Source of the DNA: Patagioenas fasciata
Taxonomy: Eukaryota > Chordata > Aves > Columbiformes > Columbidae
Assembly: GCF_037038585.1 (NCBI RefSeq)
Contig: NC_092525.1
Location: forward strand, 26,872,367-26,936,366
Length of the DNA stretch: 64,000 bases
Direction of reading: 5' to 3'
Part shown: positions 1 to 12,598 of the stretch, piece after piece
How positions within the stretch are numbered: the stretch's first letter is position 1
Layout: every line of letters begins with the position of its first letter
Made by a program: the position numbers and the translations under genes
The notes under the pieces: model-generated
The model's input: the letters and a program-made list of their open reading frames with translations, nothing else
The model's database searches: none
Told to the model about the DNA's origin: nothing

Positions 1-2640
1 ATTCTGAAGGTAAAGAAAATATGCCAGCAGACTTGACCTCCTGACCTGAAGTTCTAGATAGAGTACAACAAAAGAAAATGAACAATCAGCAATTAAACTA
101 ATGGGAAAAAAAATGGAAAAACATGCTGACGATCAATTTAAATCGAGTTTGTCACAGAATAACACTAGCCCTGTCCTTTTCAATGCCCCCACACACACCT
201 GTGCCAGGATAAGTATTTTGGCAGGCCTCAAAGAATGGGATGAAGAGTGTGATTTATGCGAAAAATGAGCTTTCTATTTTTTCTGGAGAGAACAAGCAAC
301 CAAGGGCTGCAGAAGGCAGGCTGGCTTCCCTCAGTAATAGTGCCACCTTAGAGTATTCAAGATGAAGCCTCAGAACACAAGACCACTCATGGTGCAAAAG
401 CCTAAATAAAATCCCTCGCACTATTACTTCTTTCATTGCAAAAAAGGTAGAATAAAAAAAAAAAAAAACATGTCCTACCAAGCTTATGTACAGTACTCTT
501 ACACGCTGCACCAGTCAATGAGACAGTGCTTATGACCAACTGAAAAGTTTATACATCGTTGTATAGGATGAACTGCTTTAGCTTATGATAAAAATTTAAA
601 TTAAACTAAACAACAGCTTTCCTGTGCTCAATCTGCAATATGAGAAGGTTATTCCTATTTAGCCTAAAATAGATAACTGCTCCACTTAAGCTAAGTTCAT
701 TTGGTTTAGCTCAAAATAAGTTTGTGAAGTTTTATTAAAATGTTTTTAAAATAAATAAATATAATTGACAATCATCTTTATTCATTGAGAAGAGACTGTG
801 CAAGCATTTAATTCATTATCTAGAAGTTGCAAGTACACTTCTCAAAACTACTGTTCAGTATTGCCTGCAGTTTGAGCATGGTTCATGAATGCAATACTAC
901 CAATTTAACATGCAAACCTGAACTATTTCTGGCTGCAGGTTCTACCAGAAGGTGAAAGTGCCTTTCTTACATATCCTTCGTAAAGGTCCAATTACTTTAA
1001 ATAAGGATAAGGAGAATTAATTTCGTATTTACTTTATATACAGAGTTTAGAAAAGTCAAATGTTCCCTAGAATGAAATATCCTGCGAAAATTCTCCATTG
1101 CAAATGAAAAAAAACCTGGTTTTGGATGGACAACAGAACCAGCAAGTAACATCCTGCTGGGACTTCCAGATATATAACCAAACAACTTGCTTGTAGTGCA
1201 GCTCATTCCATTAAATAGCCTTCAGAAGGAGCAGATGTCTGATGGATTATTGTATTATAACTGGATAATTTGCAGCACTAGCTCATCTATAGGAATATAG
1301 AACTTGCAACATCAGATAAACTAGCTATTGTATCTGGTCATATAACTTGCCCGAGGCAATGCAATTCCCGATGCTTCAATGGGAGTTGAAAAAAGTCCAG
1401 TCTATCTTCATTGCCTTTAATATTATTTCAGCTGGTATACTACAATAGTGTATGGTTTGCCTCCTAAAATATCACCCCAAAAACCTTTCAAGATCTTGTC
1501 AGTAGCTTGCGATTGCAAAGCTGATCACTCAGGCTGACATTTTCATCAACCACACTTGACACTGTCAGATTCTTTCTGTGCACACATGTGCATGAAAATA
1601 AATACATACAGTGGTTATCCAGAAAGCTCTGCTCATTTTATAGAAGAATGCTAATGAAAAATACATTGTCTTATCTATTAAAAAAGAAAATGGGGGGGGA
1701 GGGTGCTATATCTTTGGAAATCTCTGGTACTCCCAAAAACAACTGAGTTTCAATAGGAAGGTATCCTTTGTGTCAAGGGTTTATTTTTAAGAAAAATCTA
1801 CCTAAATTCACCCATGTAATATGAATTTCTGAGAAACCGTAGTTGGGACTGTTCCTCCGCTATCCTAGAATATGTGCATCCTGCCCTGACAAGTGGGCTA
1901 AAACCAAACTATCCATGTAAAGGCCATCTGTAACAGTTCAATATCATGACAGCAGTAAGACATCCAGCTTGCAATCAAATACCAATCCTCTGCATCTCAT
2001 GCAGAAGAACTAAAATCTATCTGCAGACAAAAGGAAACAGCACAGAAGGACAACGCATCTAGTGAACTGGAACAGGAGGGAAGAACAGAACGTGTAGCCG
2101 GGTGCAGAAACTGGTCAGGCAAGGAATGCAGGAACAGCAATAATGAGATTAGGACAGAAGATGAAGGGTACATGCAAAAGGTGATGGAATTAGCAAAGCA
2201 GAAGTCACAAGAGAAGAGAGACAAAGACCTGTAGAGGAGGGAGATCTGAATGAGACAGCTGTGATATTTGCTTACCAAGCTAAGAACTGCACTAAGAGAA
2301 GCAGGACTGGAACAAGGCAGAAAGAACAAGGGTCAAGTCCAAGATAACACGTAAGAGTCCATCTGCTAGAGTTACTGCTTCCTGGAGAACAATAAAGATC
2401 AAAATAACCAAGTACATAATTGTATCAGCATCTACCCACAAAAACAACTAGCAAATGATGTTTTCTCCACTGTTTCTGTTCCCTGGAGGGTAACAACCAG
2501 CTACTATCATCAGTTACTCTGCTAGCTCAAACAACAATGGTCCTCATCATCCAAGGGCTTCAGACCTGCTGCTGAACTACAAGTACATTAATAGAAAGTC
2601 CACCTTGCACCATCTTGTCTGTTTTCTCAGCTTGCTATCT
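1..2640. other. Intergenic DNA, no gene seen
   Basis: This is AT-rich non-coding DNA. There is an A-run at about 454-468 and a G-run near 1692. A purine-rich tract at about 2000-2240 stays open on the plus strand but has no recognisable domain. I see no splice-bounded exon, RNA gene or clear transposon here. By synteny with other vertebrates, NR5A2 should lie further left, outside the window. Confidence 0.6.
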
Positions 2641-2756
2641 TCAAAAAAACCCACCCACAACAAAACAAAACCAAGCCGCCAACAACAATGCCCCCCAAAA
2701 AAACCCAAACAAAAACCAAACAAATAAACCAACAAAAAACAACAACACCCACACCA
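2641..2756. repeat. A/C-rich low-complexity tract
   Basis: About 115 bp are almost entirely A and C on the plus strand, with irregular AAAC, CAAC and CCAA units. The composition explains the overlapping open frames on both strands, which encode only Asn/Lys/Pro/Thr-rich or Phe/Cys/Gly-rich nonsense. No regular period is visible, so it is low-complexity DNA rather than a clean microsatellite. Confidence 0.75.
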
Positions 2757-4309
2757 GGAAAAACATATACAGAAAAACTGTAAAAGAATATCAAGATTAC
2801 AACTTGAAGCCATAAATTTGTCCTGAGGGTAGCTGTTCAATATTTTCTGACAAACTCCCTAAATTGAGTAACTACAAACTCACAACACATGGATAAAGGG
2901 TTGGCTTTTCATGTTATTAGAGCAAAAAGTTTCGTAAAAATCAATAATCACAGAGTTCAGCAATAATATGGCTTCGCATCTCAAAGAGGATAGTATCCTC
3001 TAACACTTGAGTGGGACATTAGTCCAGTACCTACTCTTTAAAAAAATATAACATCTTCCTATTGCAACATCCCGGAGAACCATAGATTTTCACAGAAATT
3101 TTTAGTGCATTTACATTATGTATACTTGACAAACTAAATACCCAGAATATGCACTGAAGAGGGTTTAAAAGCACGAAAAACATATCTTTAAGCATAAACC
3201 AACAAAGACTTACTGTTTATAGAAGCCAGAAAAGTTGAAGATAGAAATATTGAGTTAGCCCAAACAATACACACTGATAAAAACCCAAGGACTGTGATGA
3301 AATCAAGTCTAACAAACAAAAGAACTGTAGAGCACAGAAATGAAAGGCCTATAAAGCTGGTATGCCAGAAAAATGCTGACCTCAATTAAAAGTCATTACT
3401 TAAAACTAGTACTACAATAGGTATCTGAGAAGTATGAAATTTCACATTATCATTGACAACTCTATTACCACATGGAAACCCGGGATCCTCTGCAACATCA
3501 TTTAGCAGTACTGCCTTGATCCCGGAAAACAGCCAGACCAGACCCACCAAAGAAGACCCAAATTACATTGCTGTAATATCCAGCTTTGATTAAGCCTTGA
3601 AAAACATCTGGAATACAAAACTTATGTTCCCGCTGACATCCATTCACTATATACATTTTAATCCCCATGCTTTTTAATCATTTCTTGCTTTCTGTTAAAA
3701 AAAAAATCTGGCTCAACCAGTCAAGACAATCTTTTGCAACGACCAAGCCTGTGAGCAGAACAACAGCTAACAGCAATGCCTGAAACAGCCTAATGCTGTT
3801 ACAACTTATCAACAGACTGATAAGATAATGCTTTGTGCCTGCCTTTCTCCAGCAGAAAGATTTCAAGCTAAAGTCTGAACCAAAACCAGAAGCTGCATTC
3901 TCCCTACTTTGCTTTTTTCTCCTGCATGAGCTCTGAACAAGAGCAGCTTCCAGCCAGGCCATTTAAGCAAACTTTGGGGGAGAAGAGGAAAAAAGCCATT
4001 ACCATCTCTCATGTCATATACATGAGTGTCAGCTAGATGTTTCCTTATGGTGACCTCCTACAGTTAACTAGAAAGGAAAGAAGGAAAGTTATGAAAATAT
4101 AAAGAAGCAAACAGGATTTTATTTCAAAATGGTTTTGCTACCTTTTCCTCTTGATCTTTAATAAAAGACTAGGGAAGAGTTGTCATGGAAAATGCCTGCA
4201 AGTTAAAGCAGACTCAAGCAAGTGTCCAAGCTAAATATCTGGAACAACATTTAACTGCTTAACTCTGCATGGTCGTTCGATTCCCAACATCATCTTCAAT
4301 TCTCTAGCC
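2757..4309. other. Intergenic DNA, no gene seen
   Basis: This is ordinary AT-rich sequence. The open frames here (for example 3678-3962 minus) are short, lack recognisable domains, and have no splice or promoter context. The last eight bases (4302-4309) form the left target-site copy of the adjacent hAT element. Confidence 0.6.
4302..4309. repeat. Left target-site duplication of the hAT MITE
   Basis: The 8-mer ctctagcc directly abuts the left CAG end. Its partner ctccagcc at 4467-4474 abuts the right CTG end, with seven of eight bases identical. The length matches hAT integration. Confidence 0.75.
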
Positions 4310-4466
4310 CAGGGCTGTCAAACTCATTTTCACCAGGGGCCACATGAGCCTCGTGGTTGCCTTATAAATATAACTACATTTATACAGTCCTAAAATTACA
4401 TTCGGCCCTGTGAAAGCAACTGTGAGGCTGATGTGGCCCCTGGTGAAAATGAGTTTGACACCCCTG
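4310..4466. mobile_element. Non-autonomous hAT-type MITE (157 bp)
   Basis: This is a short DNA-transposon relic with long terminal inverted repeats. The left arm (4310-4360) and the reverse complement of the right arm (4416-4466) are each 51 bp and agree at 46 positions. Both ends start with CAGGG, followed by TGTCAAACTCATTTTCACC. The arms flank a 55-bp AT-rich centre with no coding capacity. The element is bordered by ctctagcc (4302-4309) and ctccagcc (4467-4474), an 8-bp target-site duplication with one mismatch. An 8-bp duplication and CAG...CTG ends are typical of the hAT superfamily. No transposase is present, so it must have been mobilised in trans. Reading frames crossing it only translate the inverted repeat. 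Confidence 0.85.
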
Positions 4467-4603
4467 CTCCAGCCCTTTTGTTCCATTAAACAATGCACTT
4501 TCAGACACACCATTGTATCACTTTCTAGACACAAATATTGTCTCCTCAGGACAAAATCTGTTGTTGCTGTTTGGCATAGTCCAGTGATCAGACAAAACTA
4601 TAA

Positions 4604-5386
4604 CAGAATCACAGAACTGTTGATGTTGGGAAGGATTTCTTTAGGTCATCTTGTCCAAATCCCCTGTTCAAGCCAGGTCAGCTAGAGCAGGATGTCCAGG
4701 ACCATGTCCACTCAGGCTTTAAATATCTCCACAGATAGAAACTCCACAACCTCTCTGCCAACTCATTCTTGTGTTTGATAACACTATCAGTAAAAAAGTG
4801 TTTTCTTGTTCTCAGAATTTCATGTGTTCTAACTTGTGCCCGTTGCCTCTTGTTCTGTCAGTGACCACTACTGTGAAGAGTCTGGCTCCCTCTTCTTCAC
4901 TCTTTCCCATTAGGTATTTGTACACATGGATATACTCCTGAGCCTTGTCCTCTCCAGTCTGAACACTCACAGCTCTCTCAGCCTCTCCTAATATGAGACT
5001 CCAGGCCCTTAACCATCTTTGTGGCACTGTGCTGGACTCAGTCCGGTAAGTCTGTCTCTTATACTGGGGAGCCCAGGACGGAGCCTTATCAGTGATGAGA
5101 TTAGGACACCTTCCTCAACCACTGGCAACGTTCCTCCTCAACCACTGGCAACGTTCCTCCTGACGCATCCCAGGACACTGTTAGCCTTTTTTGCCACAAG
5201 GGCACACAGCTGGCTTTCGGTAAACTTGTTGTCCACCAGGACCCCAAAGTCCCTCTCAGCAAAGCTGCTTTCCAGTCTGTTGGCCCCCAGCACATACCGA
5301 CATGCAGGGTTATTCCTTCCTAGATGCAGGATTGAGCATTTCGCTTTGCTGAACTTCATGAGATTCCCATCAGCCCACTTCTTCAG
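4604..5386 (-). mobile_element. CR1 LINE, 5'-truncated, antisense
   Basis: This is a minus-strand copy of the 3' part of a CR1 non-LTR retrotransposon. Broken minus-strand frames translate to the C-terminal end of CR1 ORF2 reverse transcriptase: at 5138-5359 the segments MKFSKAKC, LHLGRNNP, LGANRLESS and FGVLVDNK, followed by LVAKKANSVLGC. At 4812-5027 come IHVYKYLMG and DRTRGNGHKLEHMKF. The element's 3' end (about 4604-4620 on the plus strand) carries the degenerate TTCTGTGA 8-bp tail typical of avian CR1. The coding region is broken by frameshifts, a local deletion around 5040-5110 and a 23-bp tandem duplication (5112-5157). It is inactive. The 5' boundary is placed where similarity to the CR1 pattern fades, near 5386. 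Confidence 0.9.
5112..5157. repeat. 23-bp tandem duplication inside the CR1 copy
   Basis: Two exact head-to-tail copies of a 23-bp unit (5112-5134 and 5135-5157) contain the core caaccactggcaacgttcc. The duplication lies inside the CR1 reverse-transcriptase segment and shifts its reading frame. It looks like a replication-slippage event after insertion. Confidence 0.85.
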
Positions 5387-8300
5387 TGTGCTAAATGCTA
5401 GGCATGGCAGTTTGCAGGTTTTGTTTCATATTAGCACATTAAGGTAAAAAAGTAGAAATCATTGGTTTCCCTTAACTTTGCTAGCATGCGCAGAAACTGC
5501 ACAGCACTTGATTTTCACTAAGACTTTACCTCACTCCTTAGCACACTTTTCCCCTGGAAAAAAATAAAATCATCATTTCCCCTTTCCATCCCCCAGAAAA
5601 TTTGACATGAAGTCGCAAAAATCAAAGGATTGGTTATCAAATTAGTCAGGTCCTAGCTTATAAAGTAAGCCAGATCCATTTATGTGATATTAGTGTAGTT
5701 TTCCTGGAATATGTTTTAAAGACTTATTAATGGTAACTGCTGTTTCACTCATGTAAGTCGCATAGCTCTGAAATAACATATGCATAACCTAAACCTGTAT
5801 TTTCTTTTTACTTTTTTTTTTTCCTCTCTCTGAACAGCCATCCTTCTGACGAAGCATATTCCCAAAGAGTCACACTCCCGAAGTACGTGATTCAGGTGCT
5901 CACCCAGGTTGTGGCCTTATGGGAGTAGCATTCGCCATCATCGAGGAAACAACCTGCTCTTCAAAGAACATGTGGTCAGGTCCTTGGGGAAAAAAAAAAG
6001 TCCAACAACCTATTTTTTTACTCCTTTACAGGATTTTTATATATATATGTATACAAAAATTACCTGATCATAGAGAACCAGTTCTACAGATACGACTTCT
6101 GACAAAAGAGAACAAATCTCTGTTCATTACCTCCACTGCATACTTTAGAGTTTGCTGTGCTACACAGGCCTTTCCTCTACACTAGACAGCACAATTCAGA
6201 TTGACATTGCTGAAACCTTGAGAAAGTCCTAAACTAGCAGGTAGTGCCATTATTTAAGAACGACAGATGATTTTCTATGGCTAAGGAAAATTGCTGAGCA
6301 CTGCAATTCAAAAACCTCTGCTAAAGTTGGATGGAGCAACAGGGTTCCCCATTAGGAGACAGCCACAACATTTATGTGCTTTCTGCAAAATGCTTTGCTT
6401 TTTTCTACAGGCTACCAAGAAAGCAACACAGTGCATCACAAGCCTTCAGATATACATAAAAGCAGAAAGTTAATGATGAAGATTTGCAATTTTCCTAGAT
6501 TCAAAATTATAAGAAGCTACTGATAATTTTCAATGCCTCATGGCTGTGCATCCAAAAATCAAAACAGACTGTTACAGAGCACCTTAAGAAACCAGAAGGC
6601 CCTTTACTAGTCATATGGCCCCTCTACTTTCATTCTTTTCCCATCTCCTTGCCACACATCATTCCTGTAACAATATCTATATTGAGAAAGAACTCCATGC
6701 TATTTCTAGATTTTGCAAATTGACAATTTACAATACATTTTCTAATCTTTTGATTTTGTTCACTGATGGGAGAAGGAGGATCCTCTGTTTCATTTGTGTC
6801 CTTTCTGGCAGAGAAATAATAAAAAAAAAGAACAGCTCTTTGAGAAGCTTGTGTCAGCTTCATTGTCAAGACAAAGGTCACTGCATTCCTATTCATGATG
6901 ACCTACAACTGTACCCATTTAAAGACTTCATTATGCTATATTAGAGGGACCTCTTTCTCAGAGGTTTTAATTTAGCTGCATTGTGAGAAGAACAAAACAT
7001 GCAAGCATCAGAATATGGTGTCAGAAATAGGAAAAACTGATTATTTCAGCTACCAGTAGTCTTATTCAATTTGACATCCTAGTTAAGATGGCGTATGTGA
7101 AGTATTACTTCCAGAATCATGTAAAACAAAATATGGAACTACTTTTATTCTCAAGTGCCTCTCTAAATTCCAAAATAAATAATCAAATTCAGTGTACATA
7201 CAAAAAAAATGACTGTGATGTCTCAAAAAATCCAGTTCCAACATTTGAAGCTGAGCAATTGGTTTAAGCCTCATCTCTCCAGACTAACATTAAGTAACTA
7301 TTATAGAAGTAAACTTGAAAAGAAGTTATAGTTAAGAATGCTCACACAATAAACTTTAAATCACCTACACATTTCATACAGACTTAAATCTACACTAAGA
7401 CAACCAGATGTACATGTTTAACTCTCAGGTTTGATGGCCCACGAACAAGATTGCTTCACAAAATTTGACTGAGCTTTCTAAAGTTGACAAATTTCTAAAG
7501 TTAAACAAGTCGAACATTTTTAGTAACACATGTCCATTGATTACTGTTGAATAACCTTCTGGACCAAAGCTGGCCAGACCTGAGATAGCAGAATTTTGGC
7601 ACAGACATCTACATTTCATTTTCACAAAGTGAACCAATACTTGGAAATGGCAGGTCCTCAAAAACACCTCCATATTCTAAGAAATGAAGCTTACTGGACT
7701 GTCTCTCTCACTTACAAATCATTGACCACAGCCCAGTTGCAAAAGAAAGGCCACATTCCCTCCACCAAGACTGTGATTGCCTACTGCCTCTTGAGACACG
7801 ATGGGCCAGGAGTGATTATGAATAAATGTTATCACCAAGCTGATCAAATTCCAAGCAGATAGCTAACATAATATAAATGCCCTCTTCAGCTGCATAAACT
7901 AATCCTTATTAGTCTCACTTTCCAGTATTATCAACCACTTTCGAAGATATTTTTCCATTTTGTTTAACAGATAAGAAGAGCCATAGGCATATTTTACCCA
8001 CCATAATTTAAAGCACTTCGGAAAAACATGCAAGAAGTTTTATTACACATCTACATATTTCCCCGTTATAGGAAAGTAAAATAAAGTGACTCTAAATGTC
8101 ACTCATGGAGTTACATATGGATTTCTTTGTAAACTCTGCTCTTCAAAATAGGTCTCAGCCTGGTTTTATTCCCACTCAGCTAAGAACGTAAGAACATCCA
8201 AATAAACCTCCCACCTGTGAGATTTCTTTCCCCTCCAGAAAAAAAATATTCAGAATCTTTTTTAGCAGACTGAACCATCCTTACCATCACCAATGTAATT

Positions 8301-11300
8301 TCTGGCCATTTGCCAGCACCCACACGCATCACATCCCAGCCAAGACTCCAAACTCCTGTCCACTGGGAACAAGAGTACAGGCAGACAGAGAAGTACGCAC
8401 TGTAAAGAGAAATTGTAAGATTAAAAACAACCAGTCTTTTGGCTTTTGAGAAAAATCAAGATGAAATCTCTTTTGGCAACAGCACAAAGTAAAGGTTCCC
8501 TCTCAACAAGAACACACAATATTCTGAATGGTAATAACCTAGCTTTAGATAAATCAGGGTTTAGCATCGACGGTGCCACGTGATGCTACAGAACATCCAA
8601 TGCTTGCTGCAGATCCTGCATAATAATCATTACATGCCTCATTAGATCACAGAATGTTTTGATATTTGTAGCACTAAATAAGAGACTTTTAAAAATACAT
8701 TTTAAGATAAATTAAAATAATCAAAGAAACATTCTTAAATTAGTTCTTAATTCTTTCTTCAAGTCTGGCTAGATAATATTTTATCAAATTTCAGACCAAG
8801 TCCCCAAGTACACAGGCAGCTTTCTAGTGTAGCATCATACTATTACCTAGAACAGTCTTGGGTTTAAAATTACCAAATTCAATAGAAATCTTTAAAAAAA
8901 AAAAAGTATCAATAGTAATAAAATAGTATGCAATATACAAAAACATATATTACTATAACCATTATGAATCAAGCATTACAAGTTCAAAAACGAGCAGAAC
9001 TAAATCTTCGTTTTAATCCTCAACTCACCCCATTCTCATGTGCTTATGACAGACTATTTACATGATGACACTGTTTTTTCCAAGCAACACTGCTTTGATG
9101 TTCATATCCACAGTGAACCGGATGACAACACTTGGAGAACGAAGCAGGACTAAGCTTAACAAGGCTACTATCTGCAGAACATGGTTTCGTATGTTACGGA
9201 TACCCAGATTTACAGTGAACACAAGAAAATGGAAAAGACAACCTAGTGACCGAAGCTCCTGCATATCACCTTAGAGAATCAAATTACCACACAACTCTTC
9301 CCCACAGCTTCTGCTTGATTCTAGACAATCAGCTATTCCACATTTACTAAGCCAGTAACTCTTGCTGAATTTCTCTCCACACGCAGTCTGAAACAGTAGG
9401 GGTCTTATACCAAGGAACTCGACTTCAATCAGCGTCAATGAGATGAATTCCAGTACCTATCCTGGCAGGTCATAGGTATCAATATGAAACGAGGCATCCA
9501 AAAGTAAACTTTTAGCATGAGTATCTATAAACCCCATAAGATTAGAGTAACAGTATAAGAATATGAAAAAAATTGTTTGCATTTGTTACATAGCCAGACA
9601 TGACCGTTTCTGAGAAACCAAATACTGAAATAAATCTGTGTTTTAGCTGCAAGTGGAAAAGAGGACATAATAAATGTTTTGAACAACATGGATAACAAGC
9701 CATAGCATAGCTGTTCATTTGGTAAACAAGGTGTATATATATCCTGTGTTCCAAAATGCTGTGCACAATACTATATTTTCTCAAGTGTTTGTACAGAAAA
9801 AAAGAATTGCACAAAAGTCACCTTAGAAGAATACTATAAGTGAAGACTCTACAGTTTTATATAAGAAGTCAGAAAACAAACTCCAGTCTGAGAATATGCA
9901 ACATATGCCCTCATATAGGACATAGCAGAAGAAATTACCGCTTGGACTAACATCCCAAACAATTGTAACAGCCTGATCCACTATCCTGGAGGGGTCACCT
10001 TTGGACATACAGCCACCAAAATTTTAAATCTCTGAATGTAAACACATTTTTAAAAACTCTTAACTGATTCTTATCAGGTTTTCAAGAAGAATGATTCAAC
10101 CAGGGACACCCATCAACCTGATGTCCTGTCTCAGGGAGGGATGATTCTAACTTGGTTTTAAAGCAGCATTGGATGAAAAGATCAGTGGAACAAGAAAGTT
10201 TTCCTCACTAATTGTATTTTAGGAAACTCATGAGCAATTTTTGCAGAAGTTTCCCAGAGAAGATAGTGTGTGGACTGCAAGACAGACAAAGCCTGAAAAA
10301 CTCCAGCCCTAATGGTTAAAGCTGGTAGCCAGCAGGGGCTGAAAACAGAATTTTGCATTTTAAACTGACCTGACTCCCTTCAATACATACAACAAAAAAA
10401 CAGTGACGTAGTAACTTACACATTCTCATGTGTATCTTCTCAGGTATAATAAACATTTCCATAATCACAACTGCAACTTTGCATGAAAAACACTGATTTC
10501 TAGTTGGTGGGGAAAAAAAGCAGAACCATCCTTCAGACAAATACAGTTCTCATACATATAACCAGGGGTAGGGTGTGGGGGTGGAGAGAACAAACAATGG
10601 AAACAACAAAAACACACTAACGGTATACACTGACTTATTACAATATCTTCTCAAGGTCTCCATGAGGCATCAGGCAGCTTTTCTTCATCATCAGTCCATA
10701 AATCTGAAATTGTGATCTCACTTCACACCTTTTTTTTTTTTTTAATTCTCCTTTCATTTCACCAGTTTCTTACTCTAAAATTTCACCCATCACCCACAAG
10801 TCTGTGTCCAATTCAAGTAATTCAGGAACTACTACAAATTTTACCTAACTCTTCCAGATCACCTGCAGGCACATCAGACATACACTTTTAGTGACTTGGG
10901 GCAGACACACGCATCTACAATTCAGGGTACAGTAATGCACTCGTTCCAAAGCAAAAAACTGTGCTATGTGAGCTACCACAATAAGAAGCTTATGTACAAT
11001 TTTTCTATCATCATTTACATCAGTTTTTCTTTATACTCCTGTTAGTGGTAAGAAACAGGTTATCATTCTCCTCCCATAATTCCTCTAAAAACAACAAAAA
11101 GCTAAACCAGGAATGAAAGTGAAAAAAAATTCAAAGGCCATTTTGCTTTCCTTTTTCCTGCTCTGCCATACCCCTAAAGATTTAGTCCACATTATTACAT
11201 AATTCTTTCTAATATCTAGCAGGCAAAGCCATACCTCAATTTCTATGCATTTTACCATATCCTTAACCTTCATTATTTAAAAACAAATAAACTTGAACTC

Positions 11301-12185
11301 CATATTAATTTAGGAAAAAGTCTGGCTCTATTTAGAAACATTTTTGAATGACTGCTGAGCTGCAGGAAGACCAGACAAAATTCCAATAATTTCCCCCTCA
11401 GGTTTTCTAAATGGTTCCTAGCAATGTTCGCAATATTAAACATTTAGCATCTTTAATATTTACTTTGGAAAGTGTTCGTCCTTATCTGCTTTTCAGCATG
11501 TCAATGATTTTTCTCTTGTCCATGCCACTGCCTTGATTCAAATTGCTGTCTTCTCTTCTTCAGCACTCTACTTTTTAACAATTTTGAGACTTTCCACACT
11601 GCTACTCTCATATTCACATGCAAAGCTGAAGAAAAATACAGATTAAGGAAGTCTGCAAAATATCTTCAGATTATCTAAAATGCTTTTAAATATTTTGTTA
11701 TAATACTATTTTTACTAGGCTTTCCTTATCATACAGAAGTTAGAACAGGAAGAAAAAAAGAGAACAAAAAAAAAAGATAATTTTCTAAAACCTTTACTTC
11801 GAAAAAAATTGTATTTTATGTGTCATTCTGGATTTCCAGCAATTACAAAATGTCTCTGAAGTTAACAATAGGCAATTTATTTATTTTTAACCAAAATCAT
11901 ATATGAAAAGACACAGATCAGGTTGTACCAACATTTTAACTTAAGGAAATCTGTTAGTTTTTGCCTTGGAAGCTGAAAGTGTGAGATAGGGCCACTGTTT
12001 CTAAACCGGTGCACTCAAGATTATCTGGCCCGAAAACAAACTAAAGGAAGAAAACAAGTGAAAACATGCCAGTAAGTTATACTATTTCTTCTCAAAATTT
12101 AATTTCATAATGTTTCCTTAACTGGTTCTCAGAAGTGTGACTGGATAATAGAAGTGATATCTTTATGATTTTGTGAATAATGGGT
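5387..12185. other. Intergenic DNA, no gene seen
   Basis: These 6.8 kb are AT-rich and lie between the CR1 copy and the ZNF281 3' end. T- or A-runs occur near 5810, 8894 and 10731. A CpG-containing block at 9060-9270 is open on both strands and is treated as a finding. Other open frames are short, overlap on both strands and show no domain. I recognise no exon or RNA gene. Confidence 0.55.
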
Positions 12186-12191
12186 TTTATT
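12186..12191 (-). promoter_or_regulatory. Candidate distal polyadenylation signal of ZNF281
   Basis: A canonical AATAAA on the minus strand (TTTATT on plus) lies about 2.1 kb downstream of the ZNF281 stop codon. The distance fits a vertebrate ZNF281 3'UTR of roughly 2 kb (from memory). No cleavage site can be shown from sequence alone. Confidence 0.35.
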
Positions 12192-12592
12192 AGTATTAAG
12201 TTAAAGCAAACAGCCAGAACAATACATATGCAACTTCTACTACACACAATATAAAGAATGTAAATCATAAACTCTGTAAAACAAAAGAAAAGGTACTGAA
12301 AAAGCCAACACAGTGGTTACGGACTATTTAATCCCTGATAACAGGCTGGGTTCTGTGTTTAGAAAACAGTTGTTGTTTGCTTATTTAAACTGAAATAGGG
12401 TGAAATACATAATCAAGTATAAAGAAAAAGTTAATGGAGTTACACGGATTCTATGAGAATAAACTCTAGATTAGTAAGAAAAAAAATAGTAGATAGTTCA
12501 GCTAGTAAAAGAGATTACAAGTGGGCTCAGGTTTCATTTTTTAGTGGTGAGGGACAACGGGAGAAATTATCCAGGATTTTTGTAACAATTCG

Positions 12593-12598
12593 TTTAAT
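12593..12598 (-). promoter_or_regulatory. Candidate proximal polyadenylation signal of ZNF281
   Basis: This is an ATTAAA variant hexamer on the minus strand, about 1.7 kb downstream of the ZNF281 stop. It is an alternative to the canonical hexamer at 12186-12191; both could be used. Confidence 0.3.

Noticed and set aside
2001-2240. About 80 open codons on the plus strand, Glu/Lys/Gln-rich
   Set aside because: The tract is purine-rich on the plus strand, which suppresses stops. There is no domain, splice pair or polyadenylation context.
2577-2840. Overlapping frames over the A/C-rich tract
   Set aside because: Low-complexity composition only.
4304-4685. Open frames on both strands over the hAT element
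   Set aside because: They translate the inverted repeat arms and their flanks. No protein family matches, and the element is non-autonomous.
10556-10590. G-rich run that might form a quadruplex
   Set aside because: Only three well-separated G-tracts of at least three are present, which does not meet a standard four-tract pattern.
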